DNA of 19,181 nt from an uncultured Rikenellaceae bacterium (GTDB taxonomy: Bacteria; Bacteroidota; Bacteroidia; Bacteroidales; Rikenellaceae), in NCBI GenBank assembly GCA_947054185.1, contig CAMRVW010000020.1:1-19181 (forward strand). Reading direction: 5' to 3'. Each line of letters opens with the position of its first letter. The first letter of the stretch is position 1. A program made the translations under genes and the position numbers. A model generated the notes under the pieces. It worked only from the letters and a program-made list of their open reading frames with translations. It ran no database searches and was not told where the DNA came from. Below are positions 1 to 6,346 of this stretch, one piece after another.

Positions 1-8
1 AGCCAAAA

Positions 9-65
9 ACGTCTGTTCCATAAATGTGTGAGACGTATGTCGAAACACATTTATGAAACAGACGT
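9..65 (-). repeat. Long stem-loop of R1
   Basis: Arms 9-29 and 45-65 are inverted repeats matching at 20 of 21 positions, around a 15-nt loop. R4 carries the same stem at 6190-6246. The pair C19-G55 here is T-A there, a compensatory change, and the C-A mismatch here is a T-A pair there. The stem is therefore probably maintained as structure. Confidence 0.85.
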
Positions 66-200
66 ACTTATCCTTAGTTGTTCCTCAAAAATATCAAAAC
101 GGGGTCCGTGACCCCTCCCCCGGAAGGGCCGCCGGAGGCAGTTCTCGCAAATCAAAACGGCAGTTCCGGCAAAATAAACGTCAGTCCCGCAACCCCAAAC
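9..200 (-). repeat. Gene-end composite repeat, copy R1 (reverse)
   Basis: Read on the minus strand, this holds three degenerate 21-22-nt units (200-180, 179-159, 158-137) that each end in a form of GAACTGCC. After them come the GC-rich block CTCCGGCGGCCCTTCCGG, a GGGGTC-acg-GACCCC hairpin (101-115), an AT-rich spacer with CTAAGG, and a 21-bp stem-loop (9-65). The same order recurs at 2504, 4721, 6340 (reverse) and 19098. It is the only copy here that does not follow a visible gene in the sense orientation. Its distal tail, if any, lies off the left edge. That it is a repeat is certain from the sequence; its function is unknown. Confidence 0.85.
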
Positions 201-217
201 CGAGTTTGGTTTTATTT
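195..217 (+). terminator. Possible weak intrinsic terminator at the edge of R1
   Basis: CCAAAC-CGA-GTTTGG forms a 6-bp stem with a 3-nt loop, followed by TTTTATTTT on the plus strand. The stem is short and A/T-rich and no gene upstream in the window needs it. It may act only to insulate the promoter at 239. Confidence 0.3.
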
Positions 218-238
218 TCGAGAGGTTAAGCAGATAAA

Positions 239-270
239 TTTGCATTACTTGGGTGTTAATTGTATATTTG
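239..270 (+). promoter_or_regulatory. Predicted sigma-ABfr promoter
   Basis: TTTG (239-242), a 20-nt spacer and TATATTTG (263-270) match the Bacteroides -33/-7 consensus exactly. Transcription would start near 277. This leaves a leader of about 265 nt before the gene at 543, or drives the small ORF at 304. The rest of 204-542 is AT-rich. It contains an ACAATA/TATTGT inverted repeat (291-296 and 317-322) and no recognisable RNA gene. Confidence 0.6.
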
Positions 271-303
271 TGATGCGTATTGTCGGATAGACAATATGAT
301 TTT

Positions 304-477
304 ATGGCATTTAGGCTATTGTTTAGTGAAGTAAAACGACCAAAATTTACGAGCAAACAAACAATAGGCACACTGAATGCCTGCGCTGTTATGGCGTGGG
401 TTGTGCTTATGTTTTGCGGGGCTCTTGGTCGTGCCTTCTTCACTTTAAGCATGATCCACGTCTCTTTTTTTAGTTGA
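304..477 (+). CDS. Possible small leader-encoded protein (57 aa)
   Basis: An ATG-started ORF of 57 codons lies about 27 nt after the predicted start of transcription. It encodes a basic N-terminal third (KRPKFTSKQ) and one hydrophobic segment (about residues 25-45, NACAVMAWVVLMFCGALG), which could span a membrane. I recognise no family. The composition is also compatible with chance, so it may simply be untranslated leader of the gene at 543. Confidence 0.2.
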   Translation: MAFRLLFSEVKRPKFTSKQTIGTLNACAVMAWVVLMFCGALGRAFFTLSMIHVSFFS

Positions 478-542
478 CGGTTGCCATTCGAGGCGACGGC
501 ATTTACCGGTAATGCAATAATAGATGTTTAACTAAAAAAATC

Positions 543-1067
543 ATGAAGATGAAAAAATTTATTCTCTCGCTCGCAGTTACCGTTCTGTCGATTTGTGTGG
601 CCGAAGCACAGACGACGGCAGTGTTGTCTAACGGCAAAAGCGTGCCTGTTCGGCTTACCTCTGACATTTACACCAAGAGCAAGACCGCCGTTGAACCGCA
701 AGCCATGGTCGATGCCGACATTAAGTCGGACGATGGCAGCCGGGTTTTGATTCGCCGGGGTACTCCCGTCAACATCACTGCCAAGGTGCAGAGGGCGCGT
801 GGTGTGGGCAAACCTGCATCGGTTCGGCTCCTCTTCTTGTCGACAACAGCCGTCGACGGCCAAACGGTCAGGTTGCAGGGCGGTTATAATGCAACGGGCG
901 ATTCGCGTCGCGGTCTGGCCTTGGGTGTGGGGCTCGGTGTGGGTCTTACCGTGTGTTGGCTGTGTCTGTTTTGCCTTTGCATAAAGGGTGAAAATGTTAC
1001 GGTGCTTGAAAATACGGTGTTCAGTAATGTCGTGACTAACGATTCATACGCCGTGACTGTAAGATAA
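543..1067 (+). CDS. Hypothetical exported protein with C-terminal membrane segment
   Basis: 174 aa of unknown function. Residues 1-22 form a signal peptide (KMKKF, a hydrophobic core, then VAEA before Gln23). Residues 24-115 look like a compact beta-rich domain with the phrases RRGTPVNITAKV and TTAVDGQTVRLQG. I associate these with small envelope proteins in Bacteroidota, but I cannot name the family. Residues 123-148 are a glycine-rich hydrophobic stretch with four cysteines or tryptophans close together, likely a membrane segment. The protein ends in a short beta-like tail. The start is the first of two close ATGs (codons 1 and 3), preceded by an A-rich leader. An intrinsic terminator follows 30 nt after the stop, so it is probably the last gene of its transcript. 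Confidence 0.75.
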   Translation: MKMKKFILSLAVTVLSICVAEAQTTAVLSNGKSVPVRLTSDIYTKSKTAVEPQAMVDADIKSDDGSRVLIRRGTPVNITAKVQRARGVGKPASVRLLFLSTTAVDGQTVRLQGGYNATGDSRRGLALGVGLGVGLTVCWLCLFCLCIKGENVTVLENTVFSNVVTNDSYAVTVR

Positions 1068-1096
1068 TAGTTCTTTGTGCCGTGATAACTGCGGTG

Positions 1097-1125
1097 GGTC
1101 ATAATCGAAAGATTATGGCCTTTTT
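1097..1125 (+). terminator. Intrinsic terminator
   Basis: GGTCATAATC pairs with GATTATGGCC over 10 bp (one G-U) around a GAAA tetraloop, followed directly by TTTTT. This is a classic Rho-independent terminator for the gene ending at 1067. It separates that gene from enolase. Confidence 0.85.
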
Positions 1126-1190
1126 GCGTTGAAAGCGCTTGTTTGGTGTAATTTTTGAAAGCAAAGGATGTAAATAAAAACTTTAAAATT

Positions 1191-2492
1191 ATGATGAGTA
1201 AAGATTCTATAGTAAGTGTGCATGGGCGTGAGATATTAGACTCGCGCGGCAATCCCACCGTTGAGGTGGAGGTGAGAACCGAGTTCGGTGCTTTCGGTCG
1301 TGCTGCGGTGCCTTCGGGGGCCTCCACGGGCGAGCATGAGGCCTTGGAGCTGAGAGACGGTGATAAAAACAGATATGGCGGTAAAGGTGTGCTTAGGGCT
1401 GTGGACAATGTTAACGGTGAGATTGCCGGCAGGGTCGTGGGCATGAATGTCTTTGACCAGACGGCTATCGACAGGGTCATGATAGAGCTTGACGGCACCC
1501 CCTCAAAGAGCCGCCTGGGCGCCAATGCAATACTGGGTGTGTCGCTGGCGGTGGCTGCTGCCGCGGCCGATTCCTTAGGTCTGCCGGTATGGCGTTATAT
1601 AGGTGGTGTCAACGCAAAGGTGCTGCCGGTGCCTATGATGAATATAATCAACGGCGGCTCGCATTCCGATTCGCCCATTGCCTTTCAGGAGTTTATGATT
1701 CGTCCTATCGGGGCGACCTCTTTTAGTGAGGCCTTGCGCATGGGTGCCGAGGTGTTTCATGCCCTTAAAGGCCTCATACACGACAGAGGATTGTCCACAG
1801 CCGTGGGTGACGAGGGCGGCTTCGCTCCCACGCTCGAGGGTGTCGAGGATGCCTTGACCCTTATTGTGGAGGCTGTCAGAAAGGCGGGGTACAGACCCGG
1901 CACCAAGAGCGACGGCGGAGAGGTATCCATAGCTCTCGATTGTGCCTCTTCGGAGTTTTACCGTGACGGCAGTTATGATTACACCATCTTCGAGGGTGAC
2001 AAGGGGCGTGTCTTGACCCCTGATCGCCAGGTCGATTACCTTGATCAATTGGTGAGCGGTTATCCCATAGACTCCATAGAGGATGGCATGTCGGAGAACG
2101 ACTGGGACGGCTGGCGCATGCTTACCGACCGTCTCGGCGGCAGGGTACAGTTGGTGGGCGACGACCTCTTCGTCACCAACGTCGACTTCCTCCGCAAGGG
2201 AATAGAACGAGGATGCGCCAACTCCATACTCATAAAAGTCAATCAGATAGGCACCCTCACCGAGACACTCGACGCCATAGCGATGGCCCAACGCGCCGGT
2301 TACACCACCATAACATCGCATCGTTCGGGCGAGACTGAAGATTGCATCATCGCCGACATAGCTGTCGCAACATCATCGGGTCAGATAAAGACAGGCTCGC
2401 TAAGCCGTTCCGACCGTATGGCCAAATATAACCAATTGCTCCGCATAGAAGAGGAGCTTGGACCACAGGCTGTTTACGGATGCAGCATGTGA
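1191..2492 (+). CDS. eno: Enolase (2-phosphoglycerate dehydratase)
   Basis: Converts 2-phosphoglycerate to phosphoenolpyruvate in glycolysis; cytoplasmic. From the ATG at 1191 the protein is 433 aa, the usual family length. REILDSRGNPTVEVEV lies at the N-terminus and GAFGRAAVPSGASTGEHE forms the mobile loop. The substrate loop SHSDS is near 157-161, and the catalytic acid/base pair is Glu208 (GDEGG) and Lys349 (IKVNQ). Mg ligands are Asp250, Glu297 and Asp324, followed by SHRSGETED and SRSDRMAKYNQLLRIEEELG. An in-frame TTG at 1155 would add 12 residues, but these are not part of the family and the stretch before ATG 1191 is the A-rich leader typical here. ATG 1194 is an equally possible start. 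The gene lies between a terminator (1097-1125) and repeat R2, so it is likely monocistronic. I see only a weak promoter candidate (around 1123-1157). Confidence 0.97.
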   Translation: MMSKDSIVSVHGREILDSRGNPTVEVEVRTEFGAFGRAAVPSGASTGEHEALELRDGDKNRYGGKGVLRAVDNVNGEIAGRVVGMNVFDQTAIDRVMIELDGTPSKSRLGANAILGVSLAVAAAAADSLGLPVWRYIGGVNAKVLPVPMMNIINGGSHSDSPIAFQEFMIRPIGATSFSEALRMGAEVFHALKGLIHDRGLSTAVGDEGGFAPTLEGVEDALTLIVEAVRKAGYRPGTKSDGGEVSIALDCASSEFYRDGSYDYTIFEGDKGRVLTPDRQVDYLDQLVSGYPIDSIEDGMSENDWDGWRMLTDRLGGRVQLVGDDLFVTNVDFLRKGIERGCANSILIKVNQIGTLTETLDAIAMAQRAGYTTITSHRSGETEDCIIADIAVATSSGQIKTGSLSRSDRMAKYNQLLRIEEELGPQAVYGCSM

Positions 2493-2597
2493 CGGCCCCT
2501 TCCGTTTATATTGCGGGAACTGCCTCCGGCGGCCCTTCCGGGGGAGGGGTCACGGACCCCGATTTGAGATATATTGAGGAACAACTAAGGTAAAAGT

Positions 2598-2661
2598 ACG
2601 GATATGTTCCATAAAGATTACGCAGTCTTAGGACGTGCGAATTTTTATGGAGCATATCCGT
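2598..2661 (+). repeat. Long stem-loop of R2
   Basis: Arms 2598-2619 and 2640-2661 pair over 22 bp with two G-U wobbles and a 20-nt loop. The arm sequence differs from that in R1/R4 but shares GTTCCATAAA, so the two stem types look related. An identical copy lies in R3. Confidence 0.85.
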
Positions 2662-2787
2662 TTCCGGCCCTGAGGCAGAATGCCTTAAAGGATGTCAAAC
2701 ATGGGCCATGACTCTCGCGGAAAGGATGTGGAGGCAATACGGCAAATAATAGGGCAGTGCGGCAAAATAGCAGCGTGACGGAGAGCG

Positions 2788-2806
2788 GGCCGACCGCAGG
2801 TCGGCC
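2788..2806. repeat. GC-rich 8-bp hairpin cassette
   Basis: GGCCGACC-GCA-GGTCGGCC is a perfect 8-bp stem with a 3-nt loop. It recurs at 3134-3152 and 5048-5066, and at 5553-5571 with the loop inverted to TGC. Confidence 0.8.
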
Positions 2807-3008
2807 TCATGGGGCGCGAATTCGCGGGCGGGTGCGTGAGGAGTGTGCTTTTTGTGTGCCATAGAGCGGCGCGGAGACTGCGGAGGACAGAGCGCGAGGG
2901 GGATGAGCTTCACGGTTTTGCTTAAGTCAGCGACCTATATATTACTCTGCGGGTTGCGCCCTCCGTTGGCGGAGGCTCCGGGCCGCATCGGGCTATCGTG
3001 CCTCAGCC

Positions 3009-3125
3009 CGGAATAAGGAATTTGTGGTTACGTCACACTTCGTGTGTCGGGTATAAGGAAGAGGCTTACGGTATACTTCGTAATGCCGGATATAAGGAAT
3101 TGTCGTGCGGTGTTCGTTCCTCAGA
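3009..3125. repeat. Degenerate 39-nt tandem repeat
   Basis: Three units start at 3009, 3048 and 3087. Each opens with CGG.ATAAGGAA and the first two carry a CTTCGT motif about 10 nt before the next unit. The corresponding place in R3 has two units (5268 and 5307), also spaced 39 nt, so the array has gained or lost a unit. Confidence 0.65.
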
Positions 3126-3133
3126 CCGCGGGT

Positions 3134-3152
3134 GGCCGACCGCAGGTCGGCC
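3134..3152. repeat. GC-rich 8-bp hairpin cassette, second in R2
   Basis: Same perfect GGCCGACC-GCA-GGTCGGCC stem. At the homologous place in R3 (about 5345) it is absent while both flanks are retained, so it behaves like a removable unit. Confidence 0.75.
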
Positions 3153-3681
3153 GCATGGGGCGCGGATTCGGGGTCGGGAGAGAGGGGGAGTGTGACTTTG
3201 GCGAGAGGGTTGAGAGCGTAGGCGGGCCCGAGGAACGAGGGCCGCACGGCGTGGAGGTCGAGGGCGTGATGATGGTCTGGCCTGGTGGGTGAAAAAGACG
3301 GGCGACACTTTGGATTGGCCGGGGAACCGTGCCTTTAGCGTGGAGGAGCTTCGGGCCGACCCTGGGAGGCAAGGCATGGAGGCAATGTGCGGCGGTGATG
3401 CGCCCAAGTCACTAAACTATAATTGCCAAGCGGGGTTACGGGCCTCCGTTGGGGGAGGGTCGGCCCGTTGCGGCCTCGTGCCTCGGCCGTGTTGCGGGAA
3501 CAGAGCCTGCCGGCGCGAAACTGCGAAAAAACCTCTCTCCGCCTCGGCCGTTAGCCATGCGGTGCAAACCATGCGGAGACAAAAACAGTTGACATAAAGC
3601 ATGTATACGGTTGGTTACGTCGGTAATATGCTTTTGCGTTGCGGAGATGCGAAAGGGACATATGATTGTTCGCATCTGTGG

Positions 3682-4035
3682 TCAGATGTTATTGCCGTCT
3701 GTCATTGCTCTCTTGTCCGACATATTTTCAACGGCCCATCCTATGAGTGCCTCTATGTGTGGCATCAGTTTATGGCCTGAGTCGCTCAACTCATATTCCA
3801 CCTTGGGAGGTATTTCAGGATATACTTTGCGATGCACGAGCCCGTCTGTCTCTAACGATCGTAATGTTACTGTAAGCATGCGTTGCGATATGTCGCCGAT
3901 AGATTTTTGTATTTGGCCGAATCGCATTACCCCGTTGGCCCGCAGTGTTGTCAGTACCAATAACGACCACTTGTTTGCCAACCGGGCTATGGCATCCCTT
4001 ATAGGACAAAATCCGTGATGCAAAAAAGTTTTCAT
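3682..4035 (-). CDS. HxlR-family winged-helix regulator
   Basis: 117 aa covering one complete HxlR domain. It contains CPIRDAIARLANKWSLLVL (residues 10-28), a recognition region around MRFGQIQKSIGDISQRMLT, and LRSLETDGLVHRK followed by the wing PPKVEYELSDSGHKL. Members bind DNA as dimers. Several of them sense electrophiles or oxidants through a conserved cysteine near the N-terminus, and Cys10 sits at that position. It is divergently transcribed from a DJ-1/PfpI-like gene across 147 bp containing two palindromes. I infer that it represses that neighbour and perhaps itself. The start at 4035 gives the usual short lead-in before the Cys. Confidence in the family is high; the ligand and target are inferred. 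Confidence 0.95.
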   Translation of the reverse strand: MKTFLHHGFCPIRDAIARLANKWSLLVLTTLRANGVMRFGQIQKSIGDISQRMLTVTLRSLETDGLVHRKVYPEIPPKVEYELSDSGHKLMPHIEALIGWAVENMSDKRAMTDGNNI

Positions 4036-4069
4036 TTCTTTTAATTTTATCTAATTGTAAGTCAATGAT

Positions 4070-4134
4070 AGTTACCTTGTTGTAACTTAGTTGTGTCGCT
4101 GTTCCTTATTGTTTGTTATGGTTACTTTAAGTAA
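4070..4134. promoter_or_regulatory. Two palindromes, candidate HxlR operators
   Basis: AGTTAC-N6-GTAACT (4070-4087) and TTACTT-T-AAGTAA (4122-4134) are perfect inverted repeats with related half-sites. The second overlaps the first three bases of the -7 element of the promoter at 4109-4139, a place where a bound dimer would block transcription. Confidence 0.45.
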
Positions 4135-4139
4135 GTTTG
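4109..4139 (+). promoter_or_regulatory. Predicted promoter of the DJ-1/PfpI-like gene
   Basis: ATTG (the TTG at 4109-4111), a 20-nt spacer and TAAGTTTG (4132-4139) fit the Bacteroides consensus. Transcription would start near 4146, leaving a leader of about 37 nt. Confidence 0.6.
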
Positions 4140-4182
4140 CGTTGTAAAAGTAATAAACTTAATAATAATAAACATTGCGACT

Positions 4183-4707
4183 ATGAAAAAACAAGCAGCT
4201 TTATTGGCCGTCAATCCTGTTAACGGTGCGGGATTGTTTCATTATCTTGAGTCTTTTTATGAGAACGGCATATTTTGCAAGATATTCGCCGTGGCCGATG
4301 TCGTCGATATTAAAACCAACTGCGGCATTGACATCAAAGCCGATGCACTCGTGGGTGAGATGATGGGGCATGAGTCAGAGTTTGACGCTTTGGTATTTGC
4401 CTGTGGCGATGCGGTGCCGCAGTTTGCTGATAATGCCCACAAGCAATATTATTCCGACATGTTTGCCGTGATGAGAAACTTTGCCCTCACAGGTCGACCG
4501 ATGGCGGGTCATTGCGCTGCCGCCCTTATGTTTGACATCGCAGGTGCCATAGACGGCAAGCATGTGGCAGTGCATCCGTTCGTAAAGGGCATGATAAAAA
4601 GAGCCGTGCCAACAGACGACCTCTCAGTAACCGATGGCAATATTATAACCGCGCAGACGGAAAACACCATCGGACTGATAATACCCAAATTAATAGAGTC
4701 AATCTGA
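4183..4707 (+). CDS. DJ-1/PfpI superfamily protein
   Basis: 174 aa with a flavodoxin-like class I glutamine-amidotransferase fold. The nucleophile elbow is GHCAAAL, with candidate nucleophile Cys111. The following His131 (HVAVHPFV) matches the conserved histidine of DJ-1-type proteins. TDGNIITAQTENT (150-162) matches the family's late VDGNLITS segment. The conserved early glutamate of DJ-1 is not evident (residues 11-20 read NPVNGAGLFH), and the usual PGG turn reads ACGDAVP. Either activity is altered or this is a distinct subfamily. DJ-1/PfpI proteins include glyoxalases, chaperones and redox sensors, so I do not assign a reaction. The divergent HxlR gene suggests a stress-inducible role. 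Repeat R3 begins 13 nt after the stop. Confidence 0.88.
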   Translation: MKKQAALLAVNPVNGAGLFHYLESFYENGIFCKIFAVADVVDIKTNCGIDIKADALVGEMMGHESEFDALVFACGDAVPQFADNAHKQYYSDMFAVMRNFALTGRPMAGHCAAALMFDIAGAIDGKHVAVHPFVKGMIKRAVPTDDLSVTDGNIITAQTENTIGLIIPKLIESI

Positions 4708-4857
4708 TACATAAACTCACGTTTATATTGCGGAACCTGCCCCTTATATTGCGGGAACTGCCGTTTTTGGTTTGCTGGAACTGCCTCCGGCGGCCCTTCC
4801 GGGGGAGGGGTCTTAGACCCCGTTTTGAGATTTTAGAGGAACAACTAAGGTAAAAGT

Positions 4858-4921
4858 ACGGATATGTTCCATAAAGATTACGCAGTCTTAGGACGTGCGA
4901 ATTTTTATGGAGCATATCCGT
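4858..4921 (+). repeat. Long stem-loop of R3
   Basis: Identical in sequence to the R2 stem-loop at 2598-2661: 22 bp, 20-nt loop. Confidence 0.85.
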
Positions 4922-5047
4922 TTCCGGCCCTGAGGCAGAATGCCTTAAAGGATGTCAAACATGGGCCATGACTCTCGCGGAAAGGATGTGGAGGCAATAC
5001 GGCAAATAATAGGGCAGTGCGGCAAAATAGCAGCGTGACGGAGAGCG

Positions 5048-5066
5048 GGCCGACCGCAGGTCGGCC
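5048..5066. repeat. GC-rich 8-bp hairpin cassette in R3
   Basis: Perfect GGCCGACC-GCA-GGTCGGCC stem at the position homologous to 2788-2806. Confidence 0.75.
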
Positions 5067-5552
5067 TCATGGGGCGCGGATTCGCGGGCGGGTGCGTGAG
5101 GAGTGTGCTTTTTGTGTGCCAGAGAGCGGCGCGGAGACTGCGGAGGGCAGAGCGCGAGGGGGATGGGCTTCACGGTTTTGCATAAGTCACTGCCTTATAA
5201 TTACTCTGCGGTGTGCGGCCCTCCGTTTGGGGAGGCTCCGGGCCGCTCGGGCTATCGTGCCTCAGCCCGATACAAGGAATTTGTGTTTACTCCACATTTC
5301 GTGTGTCGGACACAAGGAATTGTTGTGCGGTTTTCGTTGCACTCATTATAGGGCACGGATTCGGTGTCGGGAGTGTGGAAGATGTGATTTGATCGGGAGG
5401 CGGGAGAGCGTGAGTGGTTGCGTGAGGTAACGTGCTTTTGGCGTGAAGGAGAGCGGGACGGAGCCTGCGGAGGGCAGGGCCGCTCGGGACTCGTAACCTC
5501 GTCCCGTTTACAAGGAACAGTGTGCGGTTTCGTTTCACTCAGACCGCGTGTG

Positions 5553-5571
5553 GGCCGACCTGCGGTCGGCC
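5553..5571. repeat. GC-rich 8-bp hairpin cassette, loop inverted
   Basis: GGCCGACC-TGC-GGTCGGCC. The stem is the same as in the other copies but the loop is the reverse complement of theirs, as if the cassette had been flipped. Confidence 0.75.
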
Positions 5572-6054
5572 GCATCGGCGTGGAGGTCGAGGGCGTGATA
5601 AAGTTCGGGCGTGGTGTGTGAAAGAGACTGGCGGCGCCTTGGATTGGTTGGGGTGCCGTGACTTTGGCGTGGAGGAGCTTCGGGCCGAGCCTGGGGACCA
5701 AGGCGTGAGGAGCATGGGAGGGGTGAACGGGATTTAGTCGCTGCGGATATAATATTGCTCTGCGGGTTACGGGCCTCCGCGGGGGGAGGGTCGGCCCGTT
5801 GCGGCCTCGTGCCTCGGTCGCCCTGCCGGAACAGAAATATGCGGGAATAACAAATGTTTTCGTTCCTCGCTGCCCCGCCAAACAAAAGTTAGCCTGCGGG
5901 CAGAAACTGCGATACACAGAAACAGTCGAGGTAAAATCTCGCGATAAAATAGTGCCGATATCAAAAGTCGCGGGGAACAGCCTGACATACAAGAGTTCTG
6001 CCCGCACAAAAGTCTATTGAGAAAAGAACCGTGCGGTGTGAAAGTTAGGGCTCG

Positions 6055-6340
6055 GCAAGTATTGGTGTTTACCCGTTATGCTTCGCCGTAACTTTTCCGC
6101 TTATGTTTGCCGATTGCTCTTGCACTCTTCTGCGAAGAGGTCATGGCCCTTTTTGAATATCATTCAGGCACCAACCTCAAGTGCCAAAAACGTCTGTTTT
6201 ATAAATGTGTGAGACGCATGTCGAAACATATTTATAAAACAGACGTAATTACTCCTTAGTTTGTAATCAAAAATCTCAAAACGGGGTCCGAGACCCCTCC
6301 CCCGGAAGGGCCGCCGGAGGCAGTCACAGCAAACCAAAAC
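6055..6340 (-). repeat. Gene-end composite repeat R4 (reverse, short tail)
   Basis: Read on the minus strand it starts 6 nt after the stop of the GNAT-hydrolase gene with one 22-nt unit (6340-6319). The GC-rich block, GGGGTCtcgGACCCC, CTAAGG and the 21-bp stem-loop (6190-6246) follow. The tail contains GGGCCATGAC and CGGCAAA in the same order as R2 and R3, showing the same family, but it becomes unrecognisable after about 130 nt. R3 and R4 face each other. Between them (5837-6054) I see no gene. Confidence 0.75.
6190..6246 (-). repeat. Long stem-loop of R4
   Basis: Arms 6190-6210 and 6226-6246 pair over 21 positions with one wobble and a 15-nt loop. Compared with R1 it has a compensated C-G to T-A change. 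Confidence 0.85.
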
Positions 6341-6346
6341 CGCAAT

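Larger units (their letters stand above)
2504..3505 (+). repeat. Gene-end composite repeat R2 with ~0.85-kb non-coding tail
   Basis: Begins 11 nt after the enolase stop with one 21-nt unit ending in GGGAACTGCC. It continues with the GC-rich block, the GGGGTC/GACCCC hairpin (2546-2560), CTAAGG, and a 22-bp stem-loop (2598-2661). The tail then runs to about 3505. From about 2579 to 2920 it matches R3 at a constant offset of 2260 with only a few substitutions. Beyond that the homology continues in the same order but with many indels. The tail holds GGCCGACC/GGTCGGCC hairpins and 39-nt tandem units. ORFs across it look spurious. From 3506 to 3681 I see nothing but the 3' flank of hxlR. Confidence 0.85.
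4721..5836 (+). repeat. Gene-end composite repeat R3 with ~0.9-kb non-coding tail
   Basis: Opens with three tandem units (4721-4741, 4742-4762, 4763-4785; 21, 21 and 23 nt) ending in GAACTGCC or AACCTGCC. The GC-rich block, a GGGGTCttaGACCCC hairpin, CTAAGG, a 22-bp stem-loop (4858-4921) and a tail homologous to that of R2 follow. Relative to R2 it lacks one hairpin cassette and one 39-nt unit. It has an extra stretch at about 5400-5520 that echoes earlier tail modules (gcggagg.cag). Both tails end with TTACGGGCCTCCG and GGCCCGTTGCGGCCTCGTGCC. No convincing gene lies inside. Confidence 0.85.

Noticed and set aside
51..452. 133-codon minus-strand ORF
   Set aside because: It runs through repeat R1, including its GC-rich block and stem, and has no recognisable protein features; the length is likely chance.
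1155..1190. TTG start extending enolase by 12 residues
   Set aside because: The extension is lysine- and asparagine-rich, not part of the family, and looks like an A-rich leader.
2695..2913. 72-codon minus-strand ORF also present at 4955-5173 and so apparently conserved
   Set aside because: It is conserved only because the DNA is duplicated. Three of four differences change the amino acid, there is no homology that I recognise, and it covers a hairpin cassette.
3599..3641. AAGCAT/ATGCTT inverted repeat as terminator or attachment site between R2 and hxlR
   Set aside because: Only 6 bp with a large loop and no associated U-tract on the hxlR strand; expected by chance.
2993..3675. Several overlapping ORFs of 60-113 codons in the R2 tail (and similar ones at 5017-6020)
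   Set aside because: High-GC, Pro/Arg-rich translations in all frames of a repeat; none keeps its frame between the R2 and R3 tails.
4721..4785. Three tandem 21-23-nt units, considered as a CRISPR remnant
   Set aside because: Units are directly adjacent without spacers, degenerate, and part of the dispersed repeat; no cas genes are present.
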